Assembly: GCF_028128765.1 (NCBI RefSeq)
Contig: NZ_LBJG01000018.1
Coordinates: forward strand, 84,499 to 148,498
Length of the DNA: 64,000 nucleotides
Direction: 5' to 3'
From: Bradyrhizobium sp. CCBAU 51627
GTDB lineage: Bacteria; Pseudomonadota; Alphaproteobacteria; Rhizobiales; Xanthobacteraceae
Positions 8,430 through 16,328 of the stretch are shown piece after piece. The notes below the pieces were generated by a model. That model saw only the letters and a program-made list of their open reading frames with translations, ran no database searches and had not been told where the DNA came from. Every line of letters begins with the position of its first letter. Positions within the stretch are counted from its first letter, which is position 1. A program made the translations under genes and the position numbers.

Positions 8430-8533
8430 CGCGCGCGATTGCCTCGCTATTCCCTCGCTGTAATGGCAAGGTCGCGCTCGCTGCGCAAGCGAAGCCTGCA
8501 AGGGCCTGAAGCGGCGCGCATCACGAGGGGCTG

Positions 8534-9025
8534 ATGGCGAAGCGCCTGGACGAGATCCGACGGAGATTCGAGCCGCTGCTGCGGCGATTCTTCCACGCCT
8601 ATTTCCTGCTGGCCCGCGGCATGACGCTCGGCGTCCGTGCGGTGGTGCTCGATGCCGACAACAAGGTGTTCCTGGTCAAGCACAGCTACGTCTCGGGCTG
8701 GTATTTGCCGGGCGGCGGCGTCGACTTTGGCGAGACCATGGAGCAGGCGATGCGTCGCGAGCTCAAGGAGGAGGGCGATATCGACCTGACCGGGGAGGCC
8801 GTGCTGCATGGCATCTTCCTCAACAGCCACGTCTCCCGCCGCGACCATGTCGCGGTTTACGTCGTCAGGCATTTCCGCCAGGACCGGCTGCCAGAGCCCA
8901 ACCGCGAGATCATCGCATGCGGCTTCTTCGATGCCACCGCGCTGCCGGAGGAGGCAACACAGGGCACGCGGCTGCGGATCGCGGAAGTGCTCGATGGCAG
9001 GCCCGCGATGGCGACGTGGCGCTGA
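8534..9025 (+). CDS. NUDIX hydrolase with slightly altered Nudix box
   Basis: 163 residues containing GGGVDFGETMEQAMRRELKEE, i.e. the G-x5-E-x7-R-E-L-x-E-E Nudix signature that coordinates Mg2+ for hydrolysis of nucleoside-diphosphate-linked substrates. The position that is normally Gly after the EE pair (EExG) is Asp here (EEGD). The protein starts with a basic amphipathic segment (RRRFEPLLRRFF). Substrate is unknown. It has an AGGGG ribosome-binding site directly upstream and is divergent from the phosphoesterase; the following membrane-protein gene begins 49 bp downstream in the same direction. Confidence 0.85.
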   Translation: MAKRLDEIRRRFEPLLRRFFHAYFLLARGMTLGVRAVVLDADNKVFLVKHSYVSGWYLPGGGVDFGETMEQAMRRELKEEGDIDLTGEAVLHGIFLNSHVSRRDHVAVYVVRHFRQDRLPEPNREIIACGFFDATALPEEATQGTRLRIAEVLDGRPAMATWR

Positions 9026-9073
9026 GCGCGCGCTATGCTAGTAACCCGTCCGAATGGGCGCACCGGAAACCTG

Positions 9074-10225
9074 ATGAAAGCCGCAAAACTTGCCTTCGGC
9101 CTGATCTGCCTCGCCATCCTCGCCAGCAACATTTTGACCATGTCGCGCTGGAGCGAGGCGCGCGGGGTCTATGACGACATCTGCTATCTCAGGCAGGCGC
9201 ACCTGTTCCAGCGCTTTGGCCTCGGTGGGCTCGACACCAACGCGATCAGGGACGACGACCGTTATTTCGAAGGCAAGATGAAGGAGATCGGCTTCGCCGA
9301 GTGGAAGGATCCGATCCGTTGGCCCTGCCACAATCCGATGCGAGACGGCAAGGTCGTGATGCAATATCCGCCGGGCACCGGCTTTCTGCTCGCCTTGTTT
9401 CCGGAAGGCCACCAGGTGGTGCCGCTCTATATTGCCGCGAGCCTGATCGTGTGTGGCCTTGCGCTGTCGGGCATTGCCATGGCGCGGACGCTGCCGTCGC
9501 TCACAGGTGCTGGCGTGTTCGGCGCGCTCGCCGTCTATCTCATGATCAATCCGGCCAAGGCGAGCTATTCGGTGGCGCCGACGATGGCGCTGTGCGCGGT
9601 TGCCGGCCTGCTCACGGCGCTGTGGCTGACCAGGGACAAGCGCAGCGTCCTGCTGATTGCGCTGATCGGTCTCCTGCTCGGCGCGTCCGTCAATTTCAGG
9701 CTGCCGAACGCGCTGCTGGCCGCCGGCTATTTCCTGTTCCTCGGCATTCCCTTCCTGTGGACGCGCTCGCTGGCGACCTTCGTGCAGGGCCTGGCCTTCG
9801 GTGCAGGCGTGCTCGTCGGCATGGCGCCAACGCTGGCTGCCCAGGCCATCAACGCCGGCAGCGCGCTGGCAACGACCTATGGCAGCGCCGACGTGGTCGC
9901 GCCGGCCTTCGATCTCGCGGTTTTCGGCCAGTATCTGCGCGACATGCAGTTCGTGCTGATCGTGCTGGCAATCGGTGCGACGGTGTGGCTGTTGCGGGCC
10001 GGGGAAAGGCATGTGCGTCAGGCCGCGCTCGTCGCTGCCGGCAACCTGGTCGTCAATCTGGGCTTCTTCATGAGCCATCCGATCTTCACGCCTTATTATG
10101 TCGTTCCGATCACGATGCTGTCGCTGTGGACGCTGGCGTTCGCGCGGCTGCTGCAACCGGTCGAGGCGCGTGAGGCGGCGCCCGTCCGGCGCGAGTCGAC
10201 CAACCTCGGAGTGCTGCCGCGATGA
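9074..10225 (+). CDS. Polytopic membrane protein, possible lipid-linked-sugar glycosyltransferase (GT39/GT-C-like)
   Basis: About 383 residues with roughly nine hydrophobic segments. The first hydrophobic helix is followed by a soluble loop with several acidic residues (VYDDICYLRQAH and a later RDDDRYFEG), the arrangement of GT-C glycosyltransferases that use polyprenyl-phosphate sugars, but similarity is only topological. The ATG at 9074 has GGAAA 6 nt upstream; the ATG at 9035 overlaps the end region of the previous gene and lacks a good site. The stop overlaps the start of the next gene by 4 nt (ATGA), so it is translationally coupled to a GT2 enzyme that could provide a polyprenyl-phosphate sugar. 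Confidence 0.7.
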   Translation: MKAAKLAFGLICLAILASNILTMSRWSEARGVYDDICYLRQAHLFQRFGLGGLDTNAIRDDDRYFEGKMKEIGFAEWKDPIRWPCHNPMRDGKVVMQYPPGTGFLLALFPEGHQVVPLYIAASLIVCGLALSGIAMARTLPSLTGAGVFGALAVYLMINPAKASYSVAPTMALCAVAGLLTALWLTRDKRSVLLIALIGLLLGASVNFRLPNALLAAGYFLFLGIPFLWTRSLATFVQGLAFGAGVLVGMAPTLAAQAINAGSALATTYGSADVVAPAFDLAVFGQYLRDMQFVLIVLAIGATVWLLRAGERHVRQAALVAAGNLVVNLGFFMSHPIFTPYYVVPITMLSLWTLAFARLLQPVEAREAAPVRRESTNLGVLPR

Positions 10226-11157
10226 CATCTGCGCAACCTCGCATCGCCGTGCTGGTGCCCTGCTACAACGAGGAGGCAGCGGTCGCGACCGTCGTCGCCA
10301 ACTTTCGCAAGGCGCTGCCGGCGGCGGAGATTTACGTCTACGACAACAATTCGCGCGACCGCACTGCCGCCGTCGCGCGCGAAGCCGGTGCGATCGTGCG
10401 CAGCGAGCGGCGGCAGGGCAAGGGTCACGTCGTGCGTCGCATGTTCGCCGACATCGAGGCCGACATCTACGTGCTGGTCGACGGCGACGCCACCTACGAT
10501 GCGCCGAGCGCTCCACGTATGATCGACAAGCTGCTCGATGAACATCTCGACATGGTGGTCGGGCTCCGCATCGACCAGTCGCAGGCCGCCTACCGTCTCG
10601 GCCATCGCATGGGCAATCGCATGCTGACCGGTTTCCTGTCCTCGACCTTCGGCCAGGCCTTCAAGGACATCCTGTCCGGCTACCGCGTGTTCTCGCGGCG
10701 CTTCGTCAAATCGTTCCCCGTGCTGTCCGATGGCTTCGAGATCGAGACCGAACTCGCGGTCTATGCACTGGAGTTGTCGCTGCCGGTCGCCGAGGTCGAG
10801 ACGCCCTACTACGCGCGGCCCGAAGGCTCGTTCTCGAAGCTGAACACCTGGCGCGACGGCTTTCGCATTCTGGGGACCATGCTGAAGCTGTACCGCTCGG
10901 AGCGGCCGCTGCGCTTCTTCACCGTGATCGGGATCCTGCTGGCGCTGGCCGCGATCATCCTCGCGATCCCGATCGTCGTCACATTCTTCGAGACCGGCCT
11001 CGTGCCGCGGCTGCCGACCGCCGTGTTGTCGATGGGCTTGACGATCATGGCGTTGCTGTCGGTGTCGTCGGGGCTCGTGCTCGATACCGTCACGCGAGGG
11101 CGACGGGAGATGAAAATGCTGGCCTATCTGTCGCAGCCGGCGCCGAAAAGGAACTGA
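10222..11157 (+). CDS. GT2 family glycosyltransferase, dolichyl/polyprenyl-phosphate mannose synthase-like
   Basis: 311 residues. The N-terminal GT-A domain shows VLVPCYNEEAAV, the YDNNSRDRT nucleotide-binding region and the metal-binding VDGDATYDAP motif; LSGYRVFSRRF and the DGFEIETEL segment match the acceptor end of polyprenyl-phosphate glycosyltransferases. Two transmembrane helices lie near the C-terminus (about residues 230-250 and 268-290). The likely reaction is transfer of a sugar from a nucleotide donor to a polyprenyl phosphate at the inner membrane face. It overlaps the preceding membrane-protein gene by ATGA, so the pair probably works on one envelope glycan or glycolipid; which one is not shown. 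Confidence 0.85.
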   Translation: MTSAQPRIAVLVPCYNEEAAVATVVANFRKALPAAEIYVYDNNSRDRTAAVAREAGAIVRSERRQGKGHVVRRMFADIEADIYVLVDGDATYDAPSAPRMIDKLLDEHLDMVVGLRIDQSQAAYRLGHRMGNRMLTGFLSSTFGQAFKDILSGYRVFSRRFVKSFPVLSDGFEIETELAVYALELSLPVAEVETPYYARPEGSFSKLNTWRDGFRILGTMLKLYRSERPLRFFTVIGILLALAAIILAIPIVVTFFETGLVPRLPTAVLSMGLTIMALLSVSSGLVLDTVTRGRREMKMLAYLSQPAPKRN

Positions 11158-11212
11158 AGGCGGACGCAAGGCCCATGGACCTCCCGATGCGCAGATGCTA
11201 CTTCGAGTCTGC

Positions 11213-11268
11213 GATTGACGCGTTTTCTCAACGCGAACCGGAATCCACTTCGCTCGAAAACGCTTTGA
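11213..11268. repeat. Intergenic repeat fragment
   Basis: The gap before the acetyltransferase gene contains GACGCGTTTTCTCAACGCG followed by AACCGGAATCCACTTCGC and TCGAAAACGCT, with GCGTTTTC/GAAAACGC in inverted orientation. This composition is familiar from dispersed rhizobial intergenic repeats; the element at 34878-35025 looks related. Confidence 0.45.
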
Positions 11269-11272
11269 TGAC

Positions 11273-11788
11273 ATGAACGATCTCTCAATCACCATTCGTC
11301 CCGAAATCCCCAGCGACGCTCAGGCGATCGAGCGCCTGCACGAGCGCACTTTCGGCCCCGGCCGTTTCGTGCTCAGCGCCTATCGCATCCGCGAGCATGT
11401 CGATCACCTGCTCGACGTCTCGTTCACCGCCCGCATCGGCACGCTGCTGGTCGGCTCGGTCAGGCAGTTGCCTGTCACGATCGGGGAGACGGCGGCGCTG
11501 CTGCTCGGGCCGCTCACCGTCGAGCCGCCGTTCCGCAGCCGCGGCATCGGCCGCATGTTGATGGAGCGTGCCCTGAAGGACGCAAGGGACAAAGGCCACC
11601 GCCTCGTGCTGCTGGTCGGCGACGAACCCTATTACAGCCGCGTGGGGTTCAAGCTCGTGCCCAAAGGTCGGGTCACCATGCCGGGCCCGGTCGATGCCGC
11701 GCGCGTGCTGGTGTTTGAGCTCGTCGACGGCGCCTTTGAGGGCGTCTCGGGCGCAGTCGCTCCGGACTGGAGCAAGGCGCGGGGATAG
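11273..11788 (+). CDS. GNAT family N-acetyltransferase
   Basis: 171 residues with the GNAT acetyl-CoA motif A as FRSRGIGRMLMERAL, preceded by the beta-strand LLLGPLTVEP and followed by VLLVGDEPYYSRVGFKLVP, which is typical of the COG3153-type predicted acetyltransferases. Acetyl transfer from acetyl-CoA to an amine is the family reaction; the acceptor is unknown. The ATG at 11273 has little Shine-Dalgarno sequence upstream because a repeat fragment abuts the start. Confidence 0.85.
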   Translation: MNDLSITIRPEIPSDAQAIERLHERTFGPGRFVLSAYRIREHVDHLLDVSFTARIGTLLVGSVRQLPVTIGETAALLLGPLTVEPPFRSRGIGRMLMERALKDARDKGHRLVLLVGDEPYYSRVGFKLVPKGRVTMPGPVDAARVLVFELVDGAFEGVSGAVAPDWSKARG

Positions 11789-11913
11789 CGCACCAACGAC
11801 CGGTCGAGGCTGACATGAAGGGCTCCTGAATATGGAAAGCCCGAGACGCTATACCGTCGGCGCGGTTTATGCCAAAACCGATAACCGCGAAGCTGACGAA
11901 GGGCATGTGAAGT

Positions 11914-12684
11914 TTGGCCGCATCCAGGAAGGGCGCCTCGCCCGCGGAACGCCAGAACGGGATTGATCGGACCATCGATCTCCTGGAAGCACTGCTGCAT
12001 TTGCGCGCGCCCTCCAAGCTCAGCGACCTCGCCAAGCAGATGGGCGCGCCGCGATCGACGGTCTACGCCATCGCGAGCCGCCTGATCGAGGCGGACCTCT
12101 TGGAGAGCGTCGGTGAGGGCGGTCAGGTTTATTTCGGCAAGGCGGTGCATCTCTACGGGCAGGCCTATGCGGAGGCCAATCCCCTGCATCGCCGGTGCCG
12201 CGAGGCGCTCGATCGCCTCGCGACCCAGCACAGCGCCACCGCGCAACTCTGCGCGCTGCGCGGCCGCAAATACGTGGTGGTCGATACGCGCGACGGCTCG
12301 GGTCTGTTCCGGATCACGACGGATGTCGGCGTCGAGGTGCCGCTGCCGTGGACGGCATCCGGCAGGTTGCTGCTGGACCATATGAGCCCAGCCGACATTC
12401 GTGCGTTCGTTCCGAAAGAGGATTTTCGTCTGCCGGACGGCCGCCTGCTCGATGTCGATGATTTCATCAAGGACGTCGCGCGCGCCAGACGCGACGGCAG
12501 ATGCGTGACCACGGCGCTGTCCGATCGGTTCACGTCGTGTCTTGCCGCGCCCATTCGCGACAAGAGGGGCGTCGCGGTCGCGACGCTTTGTTTCGTCATT
12601 CCCGCGGACTCGCTGAAGGAGCGCAGGACCGCGCTGCTCGACGATTTGGTCGCCACCGCCACCGAACTCTCGGATCGTCCCTGA
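11914..12684 (+). CDS. IclR-family transcriptional regulator of the D-amino-acid cluster
   Basis: 256 residues with an N-terminal winged helix-turn-helix (LSDLAKQMGAPRSTVYAIASRL) and a C-terminal GAF-like IclR effector domain (CALRGRKYVVVDTRDG, VPLPWTASGRLLL, CLAAPIRDKRGVAVATLCFV). No ATG fits the length: the in-frame ATG at 11905 is followed at once by TGA, so I use the TTG at 11914, which has GAAGGG upstream. IclR regulators usually control an adjacent catabolic operon; here the MFS transporter, deacylase and RidA genes follow in the same direction after a 218-bp gap with operator-like repeats. Confidence 0.85.
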   Translation: MAASRKGASPAERQNGIDRTIDLLEALLHLRAPSKLSDLAKQMGAPRSTVYAIASRLIEADLLESVGEGGQVYFGKAVHLYGQAYAEANPLHRRCREALDRLATQHSATAQLCALRGRKYVVVDTRDGSGLFRITTDVGVEVPLPWTASGRLLLDHMSPADIRAFVPKEDFRLPDGRLLDVDDFIKDVARARRDGRCVTTALSDRFTSCLAAPIRDKRGVAVATLCFVIPADSLKERRTALLDDLVATATELSDRP

Positions 12685-12790
12685 GTTGACCTGAGCCGAC
12701 CGGCAGGGTCGCGACCGATGCACCGGCGTCGGGCGCCGTCGCCGCGCGGTCAGGCCTTGACATGGCGCCGCCCTGATATCTAACCTGACG

Positions 12791-12824
12791 CTATAAGATA
12801 ATATTGTCCACTATAAGAGACAAT
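12791..12824. promoter_or_regulatory. Candidate IclR operator / promoter of the transporter-deacylase operon
   Basis: The otherwise GC-rich gap has an AT-rich patch with two CTATAAGANA direct repeats at 12791-12800 and 12811-12820 (20 bp apart, two helical turns), overlapping an inverted repeat ATTGTC (12803-12808) / GACAAT (12819-12824). It ends 78 bp before the MFS start. Binding by the adjacent IclR protein is inferred from position. Confidence 0.45.
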
Positions 12825-12902
12825 GTAATGCAGGCGTCGCGAAGGTTCTGCGCTCCCATGCCGGAGCGCGAGACGCGCCTGCGTCCACGCGAGGATTCAA
12901 AA

Positions 12903-14222
12903 ATGGCAAGTGCAGGCCAACAGGTACCCGGGCGGCGCTGGATGATCGGTTGTCTCCTCGGCGTCGGAATTCTCATCAACTACATCGATCGGGTCGGGCT
13001 CTCCGCCGCGACGCCCGAACTCACCAAGGAGCTCGGTCTCACCGCCACCGACATCGGGCTGCTCGGCAGCGCGTTCTTCTGGACCTATTCGCTGCTGCAA
13101 GTTCCGGGCGGCATGGTGCTCGACCGTTTCGGGGTCACCACGGTCGGCCGTGCCTCGAGCTTCCTTTGGGCGGTCGCCGCCACCATCACCGCGCTCGCCA
13201 GCGGACTCTGGGGCATCGCTGCCGCGCGCCTGCTGCTCGGCGTCGCCGAAGCGCCGGCCTTTCCGGCCAGCCAGAAGGCGACCGGCCACTGGTTTCCGCT
13301 CGACGAGCGCGCGCGCTCGACCGCGATCTTCGATTCCGCTGCCAAATTCTCCAACGTGATCGGCGTGCCGCTGGTCGCCTATGTGATCTTTCTCTACGGC
13401 TGGCGCTGGGGCTTTGGCGTCACCGCACTTTTGAGCTTCCTCTATTTCGTCGCCTACTATGTCATCTACCGGAATCCGAGCGAGGACCCGAAACTCTCGA
13501 AGACGGAGCATGAGTACATCATCGCCGGCGGCGGCGCGCCGGAAGGTCAGGCCGCGGCGGGTCAGAGCCGCATGCTCGGCCATCTCCTGCGCAACCGCAA
13601 GGTCTGGGGCCTGACCATCGGCTTCTCCGCCTATGGCTACACCTTCTATCTCTTCCTCACATGGCTGCCCGGCTATCTCGCCCAGACCATGCATATGAAC
13701 CTGATGTCGGCCGCGGGCTATTCGACGATTCCCTGGATCTTCGCGACCTTGTCCGACCTGTTGATCGGCGGCTTCCTGGTCGATCATCTGATCGCGCGTG
13801 GCTACGACTCGACGCGGGTGCGCCAGTCGGTGATCATCGTCGGCATGCTGATGGGGCTCGCCGTCATCGGCGCCGCCTTCACCGTGAAGCCGGGCTGGGC
13901 GCTGCTGTGGCTGTCGATCGCGATCTCGGGGCTGTCGGCCGCCGCGCCCGTCGGGTCCTCGATCGTGTCGCTGATCGCGCCGAAGGGTGGGGCGGGAACG
14001 GTTGGCGGTATCCTGAATTTCACCAACAACATGATGGGCGTGCTTGCGCCGATCGTGACGGGCATCGTCGTCGACTGGACCCAATCCTTTGCCGGGGCCT
14101 TCATGATATCGGGCGTCGTGCTGCTGATCGGCATCTTCTTCTATGTCGTGGTGCTCGGCCGGATCGAGACGATTCCGGACTTCGAGGAGGCGTCGCCAGC
14201 AGGCGCCGTGCCTGCGACTTAA
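12903..14222 (+). CDS. MFS transporter (anion:cation symporter-like)
   Basis: 439 residues with about twelve hydrophobic segments. The loop between helices 2 and 3 reads GGMVLDRFG, the MFS signature G-x-x-x-D-R-x-G. The start of helix 1 (GVGILINYIDRVGLSAATPEL) is like that of carboxylate and sugar-acid transporters of the ACS family, which import organic anions with cations. I use the ATG at 12903 with GAGG upstream, because an earlier start would add a basic non-hydrophobic extension of 25-33 residues. It is followed after 10 bp by an N-acyl-D-amino-acid deacylase, so the cargo may be an N-acyl amino acid or a related organic anion. Confidence 0.85.
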   Translation: MASAGQQVPGRRWMIGCLLGVGILINYIDRVGLSAATPELTKELGLTATDIGLLGSAFFWTYSLLQVPGGMVLDRFGVTTVGRASSFLWAVAATITALASGLWGIAAARLLLGVAEAPAFPASQKATGHWFPLDERARSTAIFDSAAKFSNVIGVPLVAYVIFLYGWRWGFGVTALLSFLYFVAYYVIYRNPSEDPKLSKTEHEYIIAGGGAPEGQAAAGQSRMLGHLLRNRKVWGLTIGFSAYGYTFYLFLTWLPGYLAQTMHMNLMSAAGYSTIPWIFATLSDLLIGGFLVDHLIARGYDSTRVRQSVIIVGMLMGLAVIGAAFTVKPGWALLWLSIAISGLSAAAPVGSSIVSLIAPKGGAGTVGGILNFTNNMMGVLAPIVTGIVVDWTQSFAGAFMISGVVLLIGIFFYVVVLGRIETIPDFEEASPAGAVPAT

Positions 14223-14232
14223 GGAGAGGGGC

Positions 14233-15846
14233 ATGCCCCAGAATTCCGACAGCAAGGACACGCTCATCCGCAACGCGCGCCTGATCGACGGCACCGGCGC
14301 GCCGTGGTTCGAGGCCGATTTGCGCATCAGCGGCAGCCATATCGCGGCGATCGGCGCCGCCTTGCCGCCGGAGGACGCCGACATCATCGACGCGCGCGGC
14401 TGCTATCTCGCGCCCGGCTTCATCGACGCCCATTGCCATGACGACTTGATCTGCCTGCGCGAGCCGGACAGGCCCGAAAAGGTTCTGCAGGGCGTGACCA
14501 CGCTCGTGGTCGGCAATTGCTGCTTCTCGCTCTATCCGGCCACCGCGGGCTCCGCGGAGTTGCTGCGCCTGCATTTCTCCGGTCTTGCCGGCGAGACACA
14601 AGCAAGCGAAGTCTTCGACAGCTTCGACGGCTATCGGCACGCGCTGGAAGGGCCAGGCGTGGCCCTCAACCTCGTCTCCCTGGTCGGCCATGCCGCGATC
14701 AGGCTTGCCGTGCTCGGCTACGAGCGCCGCGCGGCGAGCAGCGAGGAGATCGCGGCGATGCAGGCGCTGCTCGCCCGGCAGCTCGCGCAAGGCGCGGCCG
14801 GCCTGTCGCTCGGTCTCGTCTATCCGCCGAGTGCCTTCGCCGACACCAACGAACTGAACGCGCTGGCTGCGACCGTGCGGGCGCACGGGAAGCTGCTCAC
14901 CGCGCATATCCGCAGCTACGAAGCGGGCCTGTTGCAATCCATCGACGAATTCATCGCGATCCTGCGGGTATCAGGCGCGGCGGGGCTGCTGTCGCATCTG
15001 CAATCGGCAGGTAAGCCGAACTGGGGCGCTATCCCCAAGGCGCTCGAGCGGCTGGAGGCGGCGCGCGCTGAGGGCATCGACATCTCCTTCGACATGTATC
15101 CGTATCCCGCCGGCAGTTCCTACATGCTGCAATTGCTGCCGCCGGCCGCGCTCGAAGGCGGCATCGAGGCGTTGCGCGAACGGCTGCGCGATCCGGCGAG
15201 GCGCGAGGCGCTGCGCGTGCTGGTGGAGGAGGGCGATCCCGATCCGCATTCCGCGCAGTCCAAGATCGTGCTGATCGGCTGGCACAATGTGCAGATCTCA
15301 GGCACCGGCAATCCCGCACTGAAGCCGCTCGAGGGCAAGTCGATGGTCGATGCCGCGCGCGAGCTCGGCATCTCGCCGTTCGATCTGATGGTTCGCTGCA
15401 TCGAGGAGGACCAGGGGCAGACCGGCATCATCATGTTCCAACTCGATGAGGCGGATCTGCGCGCTGCCTTCACCCATCGCCTGCACATGGTCGGCTCCGA
15501 CGGCATTCCGCGCCCGGGCACCAAGCCGCATCCGCGCGCCTATGGCAGTTTCCCGCGCGTCGCCGGACGGCTGACGCGCGAGCAGGGCTGGCTGACGCTG
15601 GAAGACGCCGTGCGGCGGATGACCGCGATGCCCGCGCAGCGCTTCGGCCTGTCCGACCGCGGCATCCTGCGGCCGGGCATGATCGCCGATCTCACGCTGT
15701 TCGACGACACCATCATGGACAAGGCGACGTTCGAGACGCCGACGGAAATGCCCGCAGGCATTCGTTCGGTGTTCGTCGCCGGCGAGGCCGTGGTCGCAGA
15801 CGGACGCAGCACCTTCGCGCGGCCGGGGCGGGCCTTGATCACCTGA
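14233..15846 (+). CDS. N-acyl-D-amino-acid deacylase (D-aminoacylase family amidohydrolase)
   Basis: 537 residues of the amidohydrolase superfamily. Visible landmarks are the N-terminal beta-sandwich (LIRNARLIDGTGAPWFEADL), the metal ligand region GFIDAHCHDDL, TTLVVGNCCFSL (family GNCG motif with Cys in place of Gly), a SLVGHAAIR block, the HIRSYE region, MVGSDGIPRPGTKPHPRAYG and a final beta-sandwich ending in VFVAGEAVVADG. Such enzymes hydrolyse N-acyl-D-amino acids to D-amino acid and carboxylate. The ATG at 14233 has a near-perfect AAGGAGAGG site 3 nt upstream. It sits between a transporter and RidA, consistent with uptake, deacylation and detoxification of enamine products. Confidence 0.88.
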   Translation: MPQNSDSKDTLIRNARLIDGTGAPWFEADLRISGSHIAAIGAALPPEDADIIDARGCYLAPGFIDAHCHDDLICLREPDRPEKVLQGVTTLVVGNCCFSLYPATAGSAELLRLHFSGLAGETQASEVFDSFDGYRHALEGPGVALNLVSLVGHAAIRLAVLGYERRAASSEEIAAMQALLARQLAQGAAGLSLGLVYPPSAFADTNELNALAATVRAHGKLLTAHIRSYEAGLLQSIDEFIAILRVSGAAGLLSHLQSAGKPNWGAIPKALERLEAARAEGIDISFDMYPYPAGSSYMLQLLPPAALEGGIEALRERLRDPARREALRVLVEEGDPDPHSAQSKIVLIGWHNVQISGTGNPALKPLEGKSMVDAARELGISPFDLMVRCIEEDQGQTGIIMFQLDEADLRAAFTHRLHMVGSDGIPRPGTKPHPRAYGSFPRVAGRLTREQGWLTLEDAVRRMTAMPAQRFGLSDRGILRPGMIADLTLFDDTIMDKATFETPTEMPAGIRSVFVAGEAVVADGRSTFARPGRALIT

Positions 15847-15890
15847 TGACGGCATCGCGGGTCTCATCATCACACACAGGACAAATACCA

Positions 15891-16274
15891 ATGACGCTGA
15901 AACGATACGGCGCGGCCGGTGGGACCGGCGCGGGCGGCCAGCATCTTCCGTTTGCCCGCGCCGTGGAGGCCGATGGCTGGCTCTACGTCTCCGGCCAGAC
16001 GCCGATGGAGAACGGCGAAGTAATCGAGGGCGGCATCATCCCGCAATCGCACAAGGCCATCCGCAACATGCTCGCGATCCTCACCGAGGCTGGCTATGAG
16101 CCCAAGAATGTCGTGCGCTGCGGCGTCTGGCTCGACGACCCCAGGGACTTTCAAAGCTTCAACAAGGTCTTCGCCGAATATTTCGGCGCCAATCCCCCGG
16201 CGCGGGCCTGCGTGGTGTCGAGCATGGTGGTGGATTGCAAGGTGGAAATCGACTGCGTCGCTTACCGCAAGTGA
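15891..16274 (+). CDS. RidA family protein (enamine/imine deaminase)
   Basis: 127 residues with the RidA/YjgF pattern: an N-terminal GWLYVSGQTPM strand, the HKAIRNMLAILTEAGYEPKN helix, and the active-site region PPARACVVSSM with the conserved Arg that binds the substrate carboxylate. RidA proteins hydrolyse reactive enamines such as 2-aminoacrylate released by pyridoxal-phosphate and flavin enzymes acting on amino acids. It lies 44 bp after the deacylase, in the same operon, which fits a D-amino-acid degradation role. The ATG at 15891 is preferred over an upstream ATG at 15846 because the latter would add a non-conserved extension. Confidence 0.88.
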   Translation: MTLKRYGAAGGTGAGGQHLPFARAVEADGWLYVSGQTPMENGEVIEGGIIPQSHKAIRNMLAILTEAGYEPKNVVRCGVWLDDPRDFQSFNKVFAEYFGANPPARACVVSSMVVDCKVEIDCVAYRK

Positions 16275-16286
16275 GCCGCCTCCTGC

Positions 16287-16314
16287 TGTGTCGGGGCCCG
16301 CAGGCCCCGACACA
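16287..16314. terminator. Bidirectional hairpin between ridA-like and TonB receptor genes
   Basis: A perfect 12-bp inverted repeat TGTGTCGGGGCC / GGCCCCGACACA with a 4-nt CGCA loop lies between the convergent gene ends (16274 and 16329). There is no T-run, so it would need help or act mainly as an RNA-stabilising hairpin. Confidence 0.6.
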
Positions 16315-16328
16315 CGCAAGCCGCGCAG

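Noticed and set aside
15846..15890. Earlier ATG start of the RidA gene at 15846
   Set aside because: It would add 15 non-conserved residues; the ATG at 15891 begins the conserved fold.
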